A stretch of DNA of 64,000 nucleotides, from the NCBI GenBank assembly GCA_029204225.1, contig CM055096.1, forward strand, positions 70,513,444 to 70,577,443, read 5' to 3'. Both the position numbers and the translations under genes were made by a program. A model generated the notes under the pieces. It was not told the origin of the DNA, did not search any database, and was given only the letters and a program-made list of their open reading frames with translations. Shown here in pieces: positions 22,889 through 33,960 of the stretch. The stretch comes from Diphasiastrum complanatum. Its lineage: Eukaryota; Streptophyta; Lycopodiopsida; Lycopodiales; Lycopodiaceae. Positions within the stretch are counted from its first letter, which is position 1, and each line of letters starts with the position of its first letter.

Positions 22889-24021
22889 GACACGTGTCGT
22901 CAGACGATTAGACCATGTAGAATGTCCGTACTGATTATGATATACCAATTATGAGGCCACGTGGGCTGAGACACGTGCGCGAATCCCTGATCGACGCGTG
23001 TCATTCTCGCACGTGACAGTTGTCAGATCTATCCTTTTAGGTACGACGCATTTATTTTGCCAATCAAAAGTCGCATATCTTCCTTCGCCACTTTTTCACG
23101 CGTGCGAAATAATTTTTATAGATAGATCTTTTTGGGCACGGATTCTCACGCAAATTCACGATTGCTTTGCCGAATATCGATTTCAAGCGTGCCGCTTGCT
23201 CTCATTACAACTCGCTGACTATTATGCGCCTGAATCCGATACTGCATCGTATGGTATCGCATTCTCGCATACCTTTTCTTTTCTGGTCAGTTCTTGCGCT
23301 CGGATCCGATACTCCAACTTCAAGAATCTCTCTCGAGCGCTCGTTCATTGGACGTGCTTGTCGGACCAGGGGTTTGCGCCTGAGAGCGATATCTTTGTTT
23401 AAAATGTCTAATTTCGAATCCAATTTGCTTTCTTTTTTTAATGAATTTTTGAGACACGTGTCATCTGATGATTAGTCCACGTGGAATGTTCGTACTGACA
23501 ATGATGACCAAATTATAAGGACACATGGGCTGTGACACGTGCGCGAATCCCTTGACGACGCGTGTCATTCTCGCACGTGACAGATGTCAGATCAATCATT
23601 CAAGGTACGGTGCATTTATTTGGGCCAATCACATGTCGACACGTTTTTCTTCGCCACTTGTCCACATGTGCAAATTTTTTTTTATATAAATAGGTATTTT
23701 TCGGCTCGGATTTTCACGCAAATTTACGATTGCTTTGCCGAATATCGATTTCAAGCGCGCCGCTTGCTCTCATTACGTCTCGTTGACTATTATGCGTCTG
23801 GATCCGATACTACATCCTCCGGTATCTTTCCTGCTCGTTGTTCTTGCGCTCGGATCCGATACTCCAGCTTCTAATATCTCTTTCGAGCGCACGTTACTTG
23901 GACTTGCTTGTCTGACCTAGTGCAAACTTCTGAGAGCGATATTTTGAACTTCAGTTTTGTTATTTTTATTTAAAATGTCTAATTTTGAATCCAGTTTGGT
24001 TTTGTTTTTTAATGAATTTGG
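22889..24021 (+). repeat. Tandem duplication (about 565 bp x 2) of a G-box promoter, leader and start codon
   Basis: Copy 1 (22889-23452) and copy 2 (23453-about 24021) are directly adjacent. Both run from GACACGTGTC through GACACGTGCGCGAATCCC, CGCGTGTCATTCTCGCACGT, a TATA-like box, GCCGAATATCGATTTCAAGC and TCCGATAC to an ATG that begins MSNFES. Copy 2 has the better TATA box (TATATAAATA, 23683-23692). In copy 1 the frame closes after about 23 codons (MSNFESNLLSFFNEF...), so only copy 2 leads into the gene downstream. ACGTG elements are unusually dense in both copies. Confidence 0.85.
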
Positions 24022-25489
24022 TATTATTGATAGGTTGGACTATTTCAAATCTCTTTTTCCTTCTTTTCTTTTTATTTTCCTTCTATAACTGAGGGCCCTG
24101 GTGTGGAGGCATTTTCTGAGATATATCTCAGATTTAAGTCCCTGCTCAGTAATCCGTTATTCAGGTCTCAGAATAAAGACATGATTCATTATCAGGACTT
24201 GGTGGCACTCGCAAACATATCTATAAAGCTAAGCTTGACAAAATGTTTACTAGGTTACATAATGATTCCAAGTCTGTAGATGAGTGCCCAATTCATAATA
24301 AAAAATGTAGATTTGTTGATTTTCAATCTGCTTTTGTTTTTTTTCTTTTGTTAAATATTTCTAACGATTCGAACTCTGTGCCCTCCACTTCTGAAGCAGC
24401 TTCTTCTAGTGGTACAAAGTCTGAAAAGTCAAAGATTGTAGGTATAGAAATCTTTTTTATTGATACGAGTGTTAATTTAGATGATTGTTCTGATTTTGAT
24501 CCTGCTTGAAATAGGTCTACCTTTATAGGCCCTAGAACACCCACCACCCTTTCTCCTTCTGATAAATGTTTGATCACTTTGCCTACTTATAATATAGATA
24601 ATAATTTCTTTTTGACAATATCGGATATATCGGATCTTTTTGACTTCACTGAAGCTAAGACTCTTTGCATTTTGAACAAAGAGCTTGATGATTTTTGGAT
24701 ATTATCGATTTTGATGCTGATGATCTTCTCCTTGGTGTTGACGATGTACATAATGATAAATTTTATGTAGGGAAAGATTGCTTGAAAATGGTTGTGGAGA
24801 AAATGCGCAACAAAGAAGATGATCTGCCTTCTGAGGAGGAGTTTCTTAGAATCCAAAGTCAACTTGGATTTCCACAGCTAACTGTCTATTCACCAACAAT
24901 ATTGACATCGAAAGGTGGACATAATATTGATGGTGAGACAGTAATTAGAGAAGACAAAGCCGAATGCATAAGTTTTTGTCTCTTATCAAGTACTAGTAGA
25001 TTTTTTATGTCAGATTATATATTGGAGCTTATTTTGTTTTTTATCATTTCAGGAAACAATTTTCCTTGATGATTTTGCAATTCGTCGAGGAGGGCAAAGA
25101 TCTTCTGCGGGAGAATTTTCAAGAGATCATGCACTCGGGCACTATCTAAAGTCCTTCAAGAATAATGAGATAAGTGTTGCCCATTCAAAGTTTCATCAAC
25201 ATGGTGAAACTATGATTATGGCAATCAAGGCACTGTCTCATTTTCTTGGAGGACATAATGTTAATAAGGTGCATAAAATAATTTTTGTAAAGAAAATTAT
25301 TGCGGTTAAAATTTTAGGATATGGACTAGTGAATTCCATGCTCAGATCATCTCATTTTGTAGTGTATGCTGCTTACATTGATCTTAGTAAGCATGAAAAC
25401 TATGAGCTATTGGATCCATACGAAATAAAAAAATTGTTGCATGATTCTAAGTTGCAACTTTCATTGGAAAAAATATCGGAAGCAGATTA
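23974..25489 (+). CDS. Unrecognised multi-exon gene of the 22-28 kb element
   Basis: From ATG 23974 the protein starts MSNFESSLVLFFNEFGIIDR. Further coding-like stretches are GPGVEAFSEIYLRFKSLLSN (24085-24240), a Ser-rich acidic part (24243-24509) and DFDADDLLLGVDDVHNDKFY with following sequence (about 24700-24940). A likely exon (25053-25268) lies between a TTTCAG acceptor and an AAG|GTGCAT donor and reads FLDDFAIRRGGQRSSAGEFS and KALSHFLGGHNVNK. The last exon (about 25318-25489) ends DPYEIKKLLHDS...KISEAD with TAG. The early part needs splicing or has lesions (stops near 24025 and 24507). I know no family for it. It ends 60 bp from the end of the convergent transposase-like gene and shares its leader with the H3-like gene, so it is probably an accessory gene of the same element. 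Confidence 0.4.
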
Positions 25490-25550
25490 GATACTGCTGA
25501 ATTGTACTTTGTAAATATTTTTATTTAATATACAAAATTTTATTGTGTGT

Positions 25551-28289
25551 CTATAGCCTATTGGCTTGTATAAATTTGCATGCTTTTTGAAATTTTTTAT
25601 AATCCATCGATTTTGTATTATGACGAATTTGGATTCTTCTGTAAAACCATTGAAAAAGTTGCAGTATATAGCTGTTTTTTGTGCTAGTCCCGCCATGTTG
25701 TGTACTTTTATGAAATGTCGCTCTTGCTTGCCAATGAGATTTTTTCATTCCTTGCAATGACCATATGCTAAGACTTCCACTATTTCTTGTAAAGAATGTC
25801 GAATGATGTCGTAATATGTGCTGCATGTCATAAAAACACAATCTAAATCAGTACCAAAAGTATCTAATTTAATTGCACATATTTGTCTATGGTAAAATCA
25901 AAATCTTACCATATAATGTGTTATATGATCAACACCCCATGCACTCTGAACTGCATCCACAAATTCATTGGTTGTTTTTTGTATCATTTGAATATCAATA
26001 TTTGAAAATTTATCTTTTCTCAAGTATTTCACCATGTTGTCTAACTTTTTCCAAACTTCTACTTTGTGTATACAAGTAGAACCTTCTTCTTCGAAATCTT
26101 GAGTTGCTGCAATAATTTCTTTCCAAACTATGTATTGAACCTTAGATTGTTTGCCAGAATAATTTGATAAAAATCTTCGAGATCCTCCAATGCTCGGCTT
26201 GCATGGAATATTTCCTGTTTTACCTGATAACTTGTCATCTTTTTTTTATTTTAACGTGGCCTTTGTGTAAGCCTGCTTTGGACAACACATCCTCTAATCT
26301 AGAAATAGCTTCCTTTGCAGAGGCCTCTGGCTCGGAATTCCATGCAAACAAGATGTGAAGATATATTATTTTTTCTATAATACGCACCTCCGCATGCAAT
26401 GTACAGATATGAACATTTCGTAGAGGAATCAATAGTACAGGTTCCCAATTAGGATCTCCTCGATCTCTTGATATTCCTGTACTCGTTGTCATGTCTTTTG
26501 CTGTTTTCATGCAGTACAAACAAGGGTGTTTAGAGTTGGCACCATGAGATACATTGAACATACATTTTAATGTCTTTAGATCTCCTGCTAAATGCCATTC
26601 AATGTTGAAAGTGCCAATTCCAGGAATATTGAGTGGAACTCCCTCCATGTGATTTTTTATGGTGGCAGGATATGATGTTCTATTAAATATCCATGAGATA
26701 ATGTTATGGTCTTCTTTCAGCACCTATAAGAGAATACAAAAACGTGATTAGCCTCATAATATTAACACAGAGAAAATTTTAGATATGAAATCCATATTCA
26801 AATGATTATCCCTATTTATTATGTGAAGGAACTGCTATACCTGAAATGCTGCCAACCACCAGATATCATTTTCTGATTGAACACTGAAATTGAGGCCTTC
26901 TGAGTCCTCTGAATTTGAAAGTGCTCCATTCATGATTGTGAGACTGACTCTTTCTATTTTTTGTCCTTTTATAATTTCAGACTCATCTAACTTGAGAACA
27001 ACTATGAACTTATTATTGACATTCTCATTTGTGATACCGTAAAAATCTATGATGAATGTTAATAACAGATTAATGTCAATAAATAAATTGTTGAAATTGT
27101 TATATGCTAGACTTTCTCCTTTCGAGCAATACACTTCATTGATATGAGATGGATTACTAACTATTGTCTGCATACCATGGTTTAACATGTCCTTTTTTGT
27201 TTAAAAAAGATGAAATGGTTGTGGGATTGGAAACTTTCTAATATTTACTTGTGCAAATGCCTCTATCATCTTAAATATTGTTACATACGCTTCCCTACTG
27301 ATGCTAGAAAAGTCACATGCCCCCTGAAGCAATGTAGTGTCTAATATTTTTCCAACTTCATCCATAATGCTATCAGTAACTGAAGCCTCAATCTTTTTCA
27401 ATTTGTTATTATTTAACATTGATTTCATAGATTTAGAAGTCAAGATAGAGCCTAGTGAGTTTCCAATTGAAATCTCATTGGCCAAATAGTCTTCAACAAC
27501 CAATGCTGATATGCATTGCAAACATAATGTTCATGAAAATGTCAGTAGAAATTAGGACACTCATAGTATTCACAACAGTATATAATAAGCAAATCAACAA
27601 AAAGTTGAAATGAATAAATAACAAAATTAGTAATTATGAATAAATCAAAAAGTTCAAGCAATTTTCAGTACCATATAAGCTATAATTTACTTGAATGCAC
27701 GGATTCATCTTTTTCTACGACCTCCTCTGGATGATAGATATATATCCTTGTTTACCAGTCTTTTCCTCTTGTTGCTTCGGACCTTTCTATTGAGCACATC
27801 CATATCTTTAACAAGAGACAAATATGAGATACGCATGGATTGAAATGCAATTTTTATCTCATCATTACTAGTTGTATAATGATGCAAAGAAGATTTCAAC
27901 CTTTGGATCTCCTCTTTGAGCATCTCATTTTTATCCAAACAAGTTTTTATCTTTGTAGATTTTTCCTCGCACTCCTTTGATATTTTCCTTGATTCCTCTT
28001 CCAAATAATGTATTTTTTGCATTGAATGTGCAATCCCATAAAGCATCAAATTCTCACAGTAACCCAAAAGGCCCATTTTACCATGACACATATAGATTAT
28101 TAACTGACTCACCGAATGAAAATCTGGATGTTGCAATGAACATGGATCAATAGGATAAAATGTTCCTAATGACCATAAATCTACATGTTTTAGCTTTTCC
28201 ACCCTGTATCGGACCATATCAGAAGTTGACAATTTGGGTTGCTTTGAATTTCTCGTCCTGAGCGGAGCATATTCTGGTGACAGATCCAC
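25551..28289 (-). CDS. DDE-type DNA transposase-like gene, four exons, lightly damaged
   Basis: Exon 1 (28289-about 27690) starts MDLSPEYAPLRTRNSKQPKL, has a coiled coil (residues about 85-150) and a basic end (NKRKR, RGGRRKR). Exon 2 (27518-26841) spans AFAQVNIRKFPIPQPFHLF to NDIWWLAAFQ and ends at CAG|GTATAG. Exon 3 (26723-25920) holds GVPLNIPGIGTFNIEWHLAG, DLKTLKCMFNVSHGANSKHP, CLYC, and IPLRNVHICTLHAEVRIIEK. Exon 4 (25820-25551) reads FFTRNSGSLSIWSLQGMKKS and HKSTQHGGT. The order 'GD-K ... G..S.HPC..C ... P...VHI..LH ... THY.HIL ... QG.EKSH ... TQ.GG' is one I associate with a eukaryotic DNA transposase family known mainly from animals and early plants; I cannot name the superfamily safely. 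Lesions: an in-frame TAA near 27200 and a one-base excess in an A8 run near 26240. The exon 1 end also needs a shift. Likely encoded the mobility enzyme of this element. Confidence 0.6.
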
Positions 28290-29110
28290 ATGAAGATGAT
28301 AAAGCTTTGTCAGCAGTATAGTAGTACAGTAACAAACAACACAATGACAATAACAAAGCTGGAGATGGCGCTAACGACTCTACTGGAGATAGAGATGGCG
28401 TAGGCTTTCTTCAGAAATGTCACTTCTAATTCAAATTTTTGAGTGTTCCCAACTATTGGGAGGGAATATTTCATCATTTTGAAAAATTATATTTTAACTG
28501 TGGTTAAACACCAGTGAAGTTTGATGTGACTAAACTAAGGTGCATTCATTTACATGGAAAGTAGTGTGGGCAGATGCATAAAGAAGTTAGAAAATGATAT
28601 TATAATTACTTTATAGTTATTTTTCTCTCTCCTACATGGCATTTCTTATAGGGCCCTCTTTGGGCCCATATTTTCTCTAATGCAACCTGGGCACATAGCC
28701 ATGCATAGCCCTAAGTTCCCTATACATAGATTCACCTAGAATAGAGTCCTAAGCATGGACCACCTATTCATAGAATTGCTATTGATAACTCTACACATGC
28801 ATACACTATCTCATACCTTGTCTAAACTCCATTTAGTGTGTTCTGGGCCTCACAGGAATATTAGTTACTTTTGGGTCACATCCAGTATGATGTGGCATAA
28901 CTAACAACTTGATTTACTGGAGTACCGTGTATCCAAGACTAGGAGTATACTGAATCCTATGTACTGGTCATGGACATAACATTCTTCCCTCCTTAAACTG
29001 TTTCTATCCTTAGAAGCTCTCTAAACAAGAAAGAATTACAGTTCCTTTAACTTTCAATATTAACCGAAAAAATCATTATCCGTAGTCTGACTTTCATATC
29101 AAACAAGTAC
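28290..29110. other. Noncoding; probable LTR remnant ending near 28986
   Basis: No coding signal. On the minus strand AAGGAGGGAAGAATGTTATGTC (28970-28990) looks like a gypsy-type polypurine tract followed by an LTR start (TGTTATGTCC). The LTR would extend left from about 28985; its far end is not visible. The transposon end of the 22-28 kb element should also lie here, but I found no terminal inverted repeat. Confidence 0.35.
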
Positions 29111-29122
29111 TCAGAGATAAAC

Positions 29123-30350
29123 CTATTTCAAATCGATAAATGCTTCATCGGGAGTCAGATTTGGAACTGCAACTGAAGGGCTCCTGTTTTGCAAGAACGT
29201 TGCCGCACTGCACGCTTCCGACCAAAGTGAATCGGTCAAGCCTATTTGCTTCATCATGGAGCGTGCACTCTCCATAATAGTCTTGTTTACTCTTTTGAGT
29301 CCAAGAACATAAAGCACATTAGGGATGTTCTTGATTTTACCATTAGAAAATTGCACAGGTACATTGCCCACACCCTGTATTTGGCATTCCTCTCCATTGG
29401 CTTGAGTGACCTTATCCCCATCATGGATTGGTGAGAATTTCTCAAACCAATCACGTTTCTCGGTCATATGCCTTGTGGCACCTGAATCTATGAACCATCT
29501 GGCACCATCATCAATTTGGGATGCCAATGCCGATGCGTCATCTTCTCCATCATCTTCAGCAATGTTGCCTTGTTGAGTCACTTTTCTCACCTTTATGTCC
29601 ACTTTCTTCTTGTAACACTCGCGTGCCTAATGACCCGGTTTGTGGCAATAGTAACATTTGTCTTTCTTCTTCTTTTTTCCTTTTGATGACGACTCTCCCT
29701 CATCATCATCATCCTTGGATTTCGTAGGAATCCTTTTCCATCCTTTCTGCTTGCCTTTAGCAAGCAAGGCTTGATCCTCCTGTGGGGTTTGCCTTGACTT
29801 CACCACTTCATGACGCTGCTCTTCTTGCAACATGATTTCGTGGAAGTCTTCAAAAGTAGGCAACCTCTCTCTCGAAGCAATGCTGCTCACAAACATTTGT
29901 AGCCCTTCCAAGACATCGCTCATTGTGGTATGTACCAATTCAACGTCCCTAATTGGTTCTCCAATTGCCACAAGTTGATCTCTCAGCTCCTTTATCCTGG
30001 TGAAGAAAGATCCCACTGATTCACTTTCTTCCATTCCTTATTGCGTTCAATCTCGACTTCAAAAACATGGCCCAAGCTGGATTGCAAGTTTGAGATTGCA
30101 TTCTGAGGGCTTCCCAAGCTCCCCTAGCCGTCGTGGCATCACTTATATGAGTGATTACATGGTCTTTCACTGAAAGATTGATTAAGGACAATGCTCTCTG
30201 CGCCTTTTTATCAAAGGCCCTCATGTCACATGGAGTGGTATTTGGCTGGACTTCAATACCTGCCACAATCTCCCATAACTCTTTCTCCATCAAAATGCCC
30301 TTCATTTTGGATTTCTAGATGTTGTAGTTAGAAGCCCCATCAAGTTTGCT
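29123..30350 (-). mobile_element. Ty1/copia element A: gag plus a protease-integrase fusion by internal deletion
   Basis: Gag runs on the minus strand from about 30340 (LDGASNYNI*KSKMKGILME) to 29627, with RAWEALRMQ, a one-base shift near 30030 and the zinc knuckle CYYCHKPGH. The next frame (29602-29123) holds the protease motif WFIDSGATRHMT, intact, and NIPNVLYVLGLKRVNKTIM, where protease/GAG-pre-integrase sequence jumps directly to the C-terminal integrase part (SLWSEACSAATFLQNRSP). The integrase catalytic core, reverse transcriptase and RNase H are missing, so this is a deletion derivative that cannot move on its own. Confidence 0.8.
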
Positions 30351-31631
30351 TGCATCGCCCAAAATTGCCTCATTGATGTTTGCAATCTCCAAACTGCTTG
30401 AAACTCCACCTGTAGGCTATAAGCGTATGCCAAAGCCAACCGTGATGTCAGAAATCACAAATAATGACCTGCAATTTTTGGCTTACCAGGCCACCCGCCG
30501 CTCTTTCGCCAAATTAAAAGCCAAACTGGCGTCGCTTTCTGAAATGCTTCTCGTCACCAACTACCAACTACTTGCCCAGTGGAATGGTGAAATCACTTCT
30601 GGCATGCTTTGAACACTTTCTCCGTGGCAATCACTATGTTTTGGTGTACCGTACTTGCAGGTACAGTCAGGGTGCCCTTCGTTTGGAGGCTATAGCCTTT
30701 CGTTTGGCCAAAATAGGCTAAAGGAGGTGAAAATAAGGGCAATTTGGGTTTTTGAACTATTTCTTCAGTGTGAAGAAACTTCACCCTTCAAAAACTTGGG
30801 ACCCAACAATTGTTTCAGTTTGAAGATTTTTAATGAAGTTGCAATCCACTTTGCACTTCAGACCCCTTCAGGCTTTTTCACATTAATCCAACCGATCCTT
30901 TAGATCCAACGACCCACCTGACGTGCAATCACCATCGTCGATCTGTGTGACTCGAGATCGGACGACTTTCCACACTTCTGCGTGTTAATCAAGAGCCTTT
31001 GAAGCACCATACACTTCGGGCCACTAATAGGCTAGCTGAGCTGGGCGCGCGCTAGGTCCCGCGACCTCTCCTCCTCTTCTCTCTTTACGATGGATCTTCC
31101 ACCAAGCTATGGTGGCTGCCATCATGGATCTGATCCATGCTCTCTTGTCTTTCCACGACTGTCCATGGCCTGCTCTGAGCTGACTCGCCCTACCACGACG
31201 CCCTGCTTTGTGCCTTTACAGCTCCAAAAATGGTATTCATCAAAGAGAAAACTAAGGTTTCTCAACTACAAACCCTAGCCGTCTTTTTGGCTATCTGATC
31301 TTCTTGAGAATTAATCTGAACAGCTCCCTATCTCTTTGAGGTCGCCCTACAACAGGCAATATTCTGCTCCAGACCGCTCTCCAAACGGTGTTCGATTGGA
31401 TTCAAACCAATCACACATGCCAAGCAACCCTTCAAAAGATTTTCCAGACTCACTTTTTGCTTGCCCTCTGATTCAACTAAAAATCCCCTACCTCTGAATC
31501 TTCTTATAGTTTTGAGCTATTCCACGAATCTCCACAGACTCGGTTTTGTGCTTCCTAGCCAACAAACCGTTGTGAATTTACAGCCTTCTGTTCTTGTCCG
31601 GTGATTCAAGCCACCAAAGGCTCTGATACCA
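30351..31631 (-). other. Leader of copia element A with primer-binding site at 31619-31631
   Basis: TGGTATCAGAGCC on the minus strand at 31619-31631 matches the initiator tRNA-Met primer-binding site. The 1.2 kb between it and gag has only short ORFs without motifs. Either the element has a long untranslated leader or unrelated sequence is inserted there. The 5' LTR should lie to the right of 31632, where it abuts truncated element B. Confidence 0.55.
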
Positions 31632-31726
31632 AGTTAAGAAACACAGTTTAAACACCCGACCAGATCAATCACCACAGCACAATGTCAAGTGCAACAAGAC
31701 AAGACAATAGAATTGCTCTCCACAAA

Positions 31727-33137
31727 CTATATATTCAACTGATAAGTAAGTACAAAGATAAGTTGCTTAAAAACACTCAAAGGGCTCGTAAAAGAATGAT
31801 GGCTCGATAACTCTAGCACTAAGCACACGTGGTGCCGTCGAAATAAGAAAGCACTGTATAAGTCGATCATTGCTATTTTCACTGTGTTATTGTCGAACAA
31901 AACTCGAATACCAAGATCCGCTATCTTGGAGACTGATAGCAAATCTTTTCTTAGTGAAGGCACGTAGAGTGCTCCTGGAAGCTCTACTTGACCTGATAGT
32001 GTTCGCAGCTGTAGAGTGCCGATGCCTTTGACATTGTGTCTGCTCCCATCACCTAGAATCAGTGCTCTGTTATTTTCGAGTTCTCTGAAGTCGATCAAGA
32101 TTTTCTTGTTGCAGGTGATGTGTGATGTTGCTCCTGAATCAGTGACTACATCGTTGTCGTGTTCAGTGTAGCTCATCGAAGCTTCATCAAGTATTGTGAA
32201 GGCTTTATCACCTCTATCTGCATCCTTGGATGACTTTGCAACATTTGCTTTCTCAGTCTTGTTCTTTCTTTTTGGGTTGAATCTGCAATTGTATGTAGAG
32301 TGCTCTTTTTTCTTGTAGTGCATGCAAGGTATTGCTGGATTGAACCAACATTTGTTGGTTGTATGGCTTGGTTTGTGACAGTGATCACAAGAAGAAGATT
32401 GTTGATTCGAGGACTTCATCTTCTCGAATCTAGGTTTGTTTTTGTTTTTCTTCCTTCCTTTCGTGAAGAGGGCCTTCTCTTGATCACTGCTTCCTTCTCC
32501 TTTGTCCCTCATCAGTCTCTCATCAACGACAAGACTGATTGCTTTGTCGAATGTCATATCTGGTAAACTCAGTATGAGCATTCTCAACGACTGATAGGAC
32601 ATCGGTAGAGACTTCATGAAGTACATCAACTGCTGTGGTGCTGGAACCTGGTGCTCCTGTCCTGATGCAGCGAGTTGAGCGACGATCGTTCTGATCTTCT
32701 CAACGTGTTGATCTAACTGGTTTCCATCCCATCGTATGGATTGCAACTGATTGTGAAGATGCATCATTGAAGCTACAGTCCTCACTTCATACTTCTGTTT
32801 TAATCTTTCCCATGCTGCATGGCTGCTTTCGCTGTCTTCAATCTGCATGAGTAGATCTTTGTTGATGGATGAAACGATGATTTGCATTGCACGCTCATCC
32901 TTTCTGATCCATTCAGCTCTCCTCGGGTCTCCCTTTGGAGGCTGCACCTCTGAGAGTTCGGTCACCGACCAGATGCCTTCGCCCTTCAAAAGTGTTTTGA
33001 TTTTAAATTTCCATATCCTGTAGTTTGCGCCATCAAAACTGATTGCTACTCTTGTCTGGATCGTTGTAGCCATATTGTGTTGTCTAGAAAATCATTGCTT
33101 AGATATCAGTAGTGATAATTTGTCAGCTCTGATACCA
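31727..33137 (-). mobile_element. Ty1/copia element B: gag, zinc knuckle and protease, truncated before integrase
   Basis: One long ORF (33073-31727, 448 codons) starts MATTIQTRVAISFDGANYRI, contains WKFKIKTLLKGEGIW, SHAAWERLKQKYE, two C-x2-C type knuckle-like segments (CDHCHKPSHTTNKC) and the protease motif VVTDSGATSHIT with LRKDLLSVSKIADLGIRV. The gag-protease frame is open and looks young compared with its neighbours. The frame loses family likeness in the GAG-pre-integrase region at about 31850, where element A takes over. A primer-binding site (TGGTATCAGAGC) lies at 33126-33137. Confidence 0.85.
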
Positions 33138-33960
33138 TGTCGTGAACGATTTTGTTTCATTGTCGCGAACAATTTTGTTTTTTTGAATTTTCTTTTGCGC
33201 GGAAGCTCACAGGACCTAGACACGCGACTACACATCACTAAAAAAATTCCATTCTAGCAATCAAGACAACATAAGACAAGGAGATGCACGAAAATAGAAC
33301 AATCAATTATCAGTTTAATTTTTAGAGCGAGATCGTCAGTGTCTCACTCGTTGGCGGCCTGACGCTCTGCTCTTTCGCTATGTTCTGCTCGTTGGCAGAC
33401 TTTCATGCACAACTATGTCGTTTTTTTTTTTTTTGCTCTACGCACTATTTCTCTATTTCTATTTTGATCTAGAAGAATTGTTTTATCTCCATTGTGTGGA
33501 GTTTACAAGATAGCTACACAGAAAATTACAAGACTAGTTAACGTTAATCAACTAATCAGTTACTCTCCATTGTTGCTACCCGTTTCAGCTGGGCGTGAAG
33601 TTTAAGACTCCACGACGATGAGCTGCCAGCTGACAACACAAAATATTCCCTTTTGTTTCTTTCATTTCCTTTTGTTTCTTTCGTTTCTTTCCGTTTTGCG
33701 TCGCTTTGCAGTTTTTGCGATCTTGGAGGCATGTTTACGACTCGCGAATGATTTGCAAATTGTTCGTCCTTCGTTTGTCCTAAAAGCACGTTGACTTTCG
33801 CAAATTGTTTGATTTTCGTGAATTGTTTGACCTTCGAGTCAAGGCTCGTTGACTTTTGCATCACGGCAAAGTTGCAGGAGTTCACCATTTCTGACACACG
33901 TTTTTGTGACAATGTTGCATGTGGCTGTTTTAGTTCATTTCTGCAGAAGTGACAGTTTGG
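33138..33960 (-). mobile_element. Probable 5' LTR of copia element B
   Basis: The LTR should begin directly right of the primer-binding site at 33137 (plus-strand ATGTCGTGAACGATTTTG). The stretch contains repeated TCGTTTCTTTC/CGCGAA-type words and no coding signal. The outer border is not resolved; 33950 is an estimate from the change in sequence character. It shares GTTCGTGAC and TTCGTGA words with the LTR at 55.7-56.0 kb, but I cannot show a full alignment. Confidence 0.4.

Noticed and set aside
22998-23475. ORFs in the duplicated promoter region (for example 22998-23402)
   Set aside because: They cover G-box, TATA and leader sequence that is repeated in copy 2 with different frames, so they are not conserved as protein.
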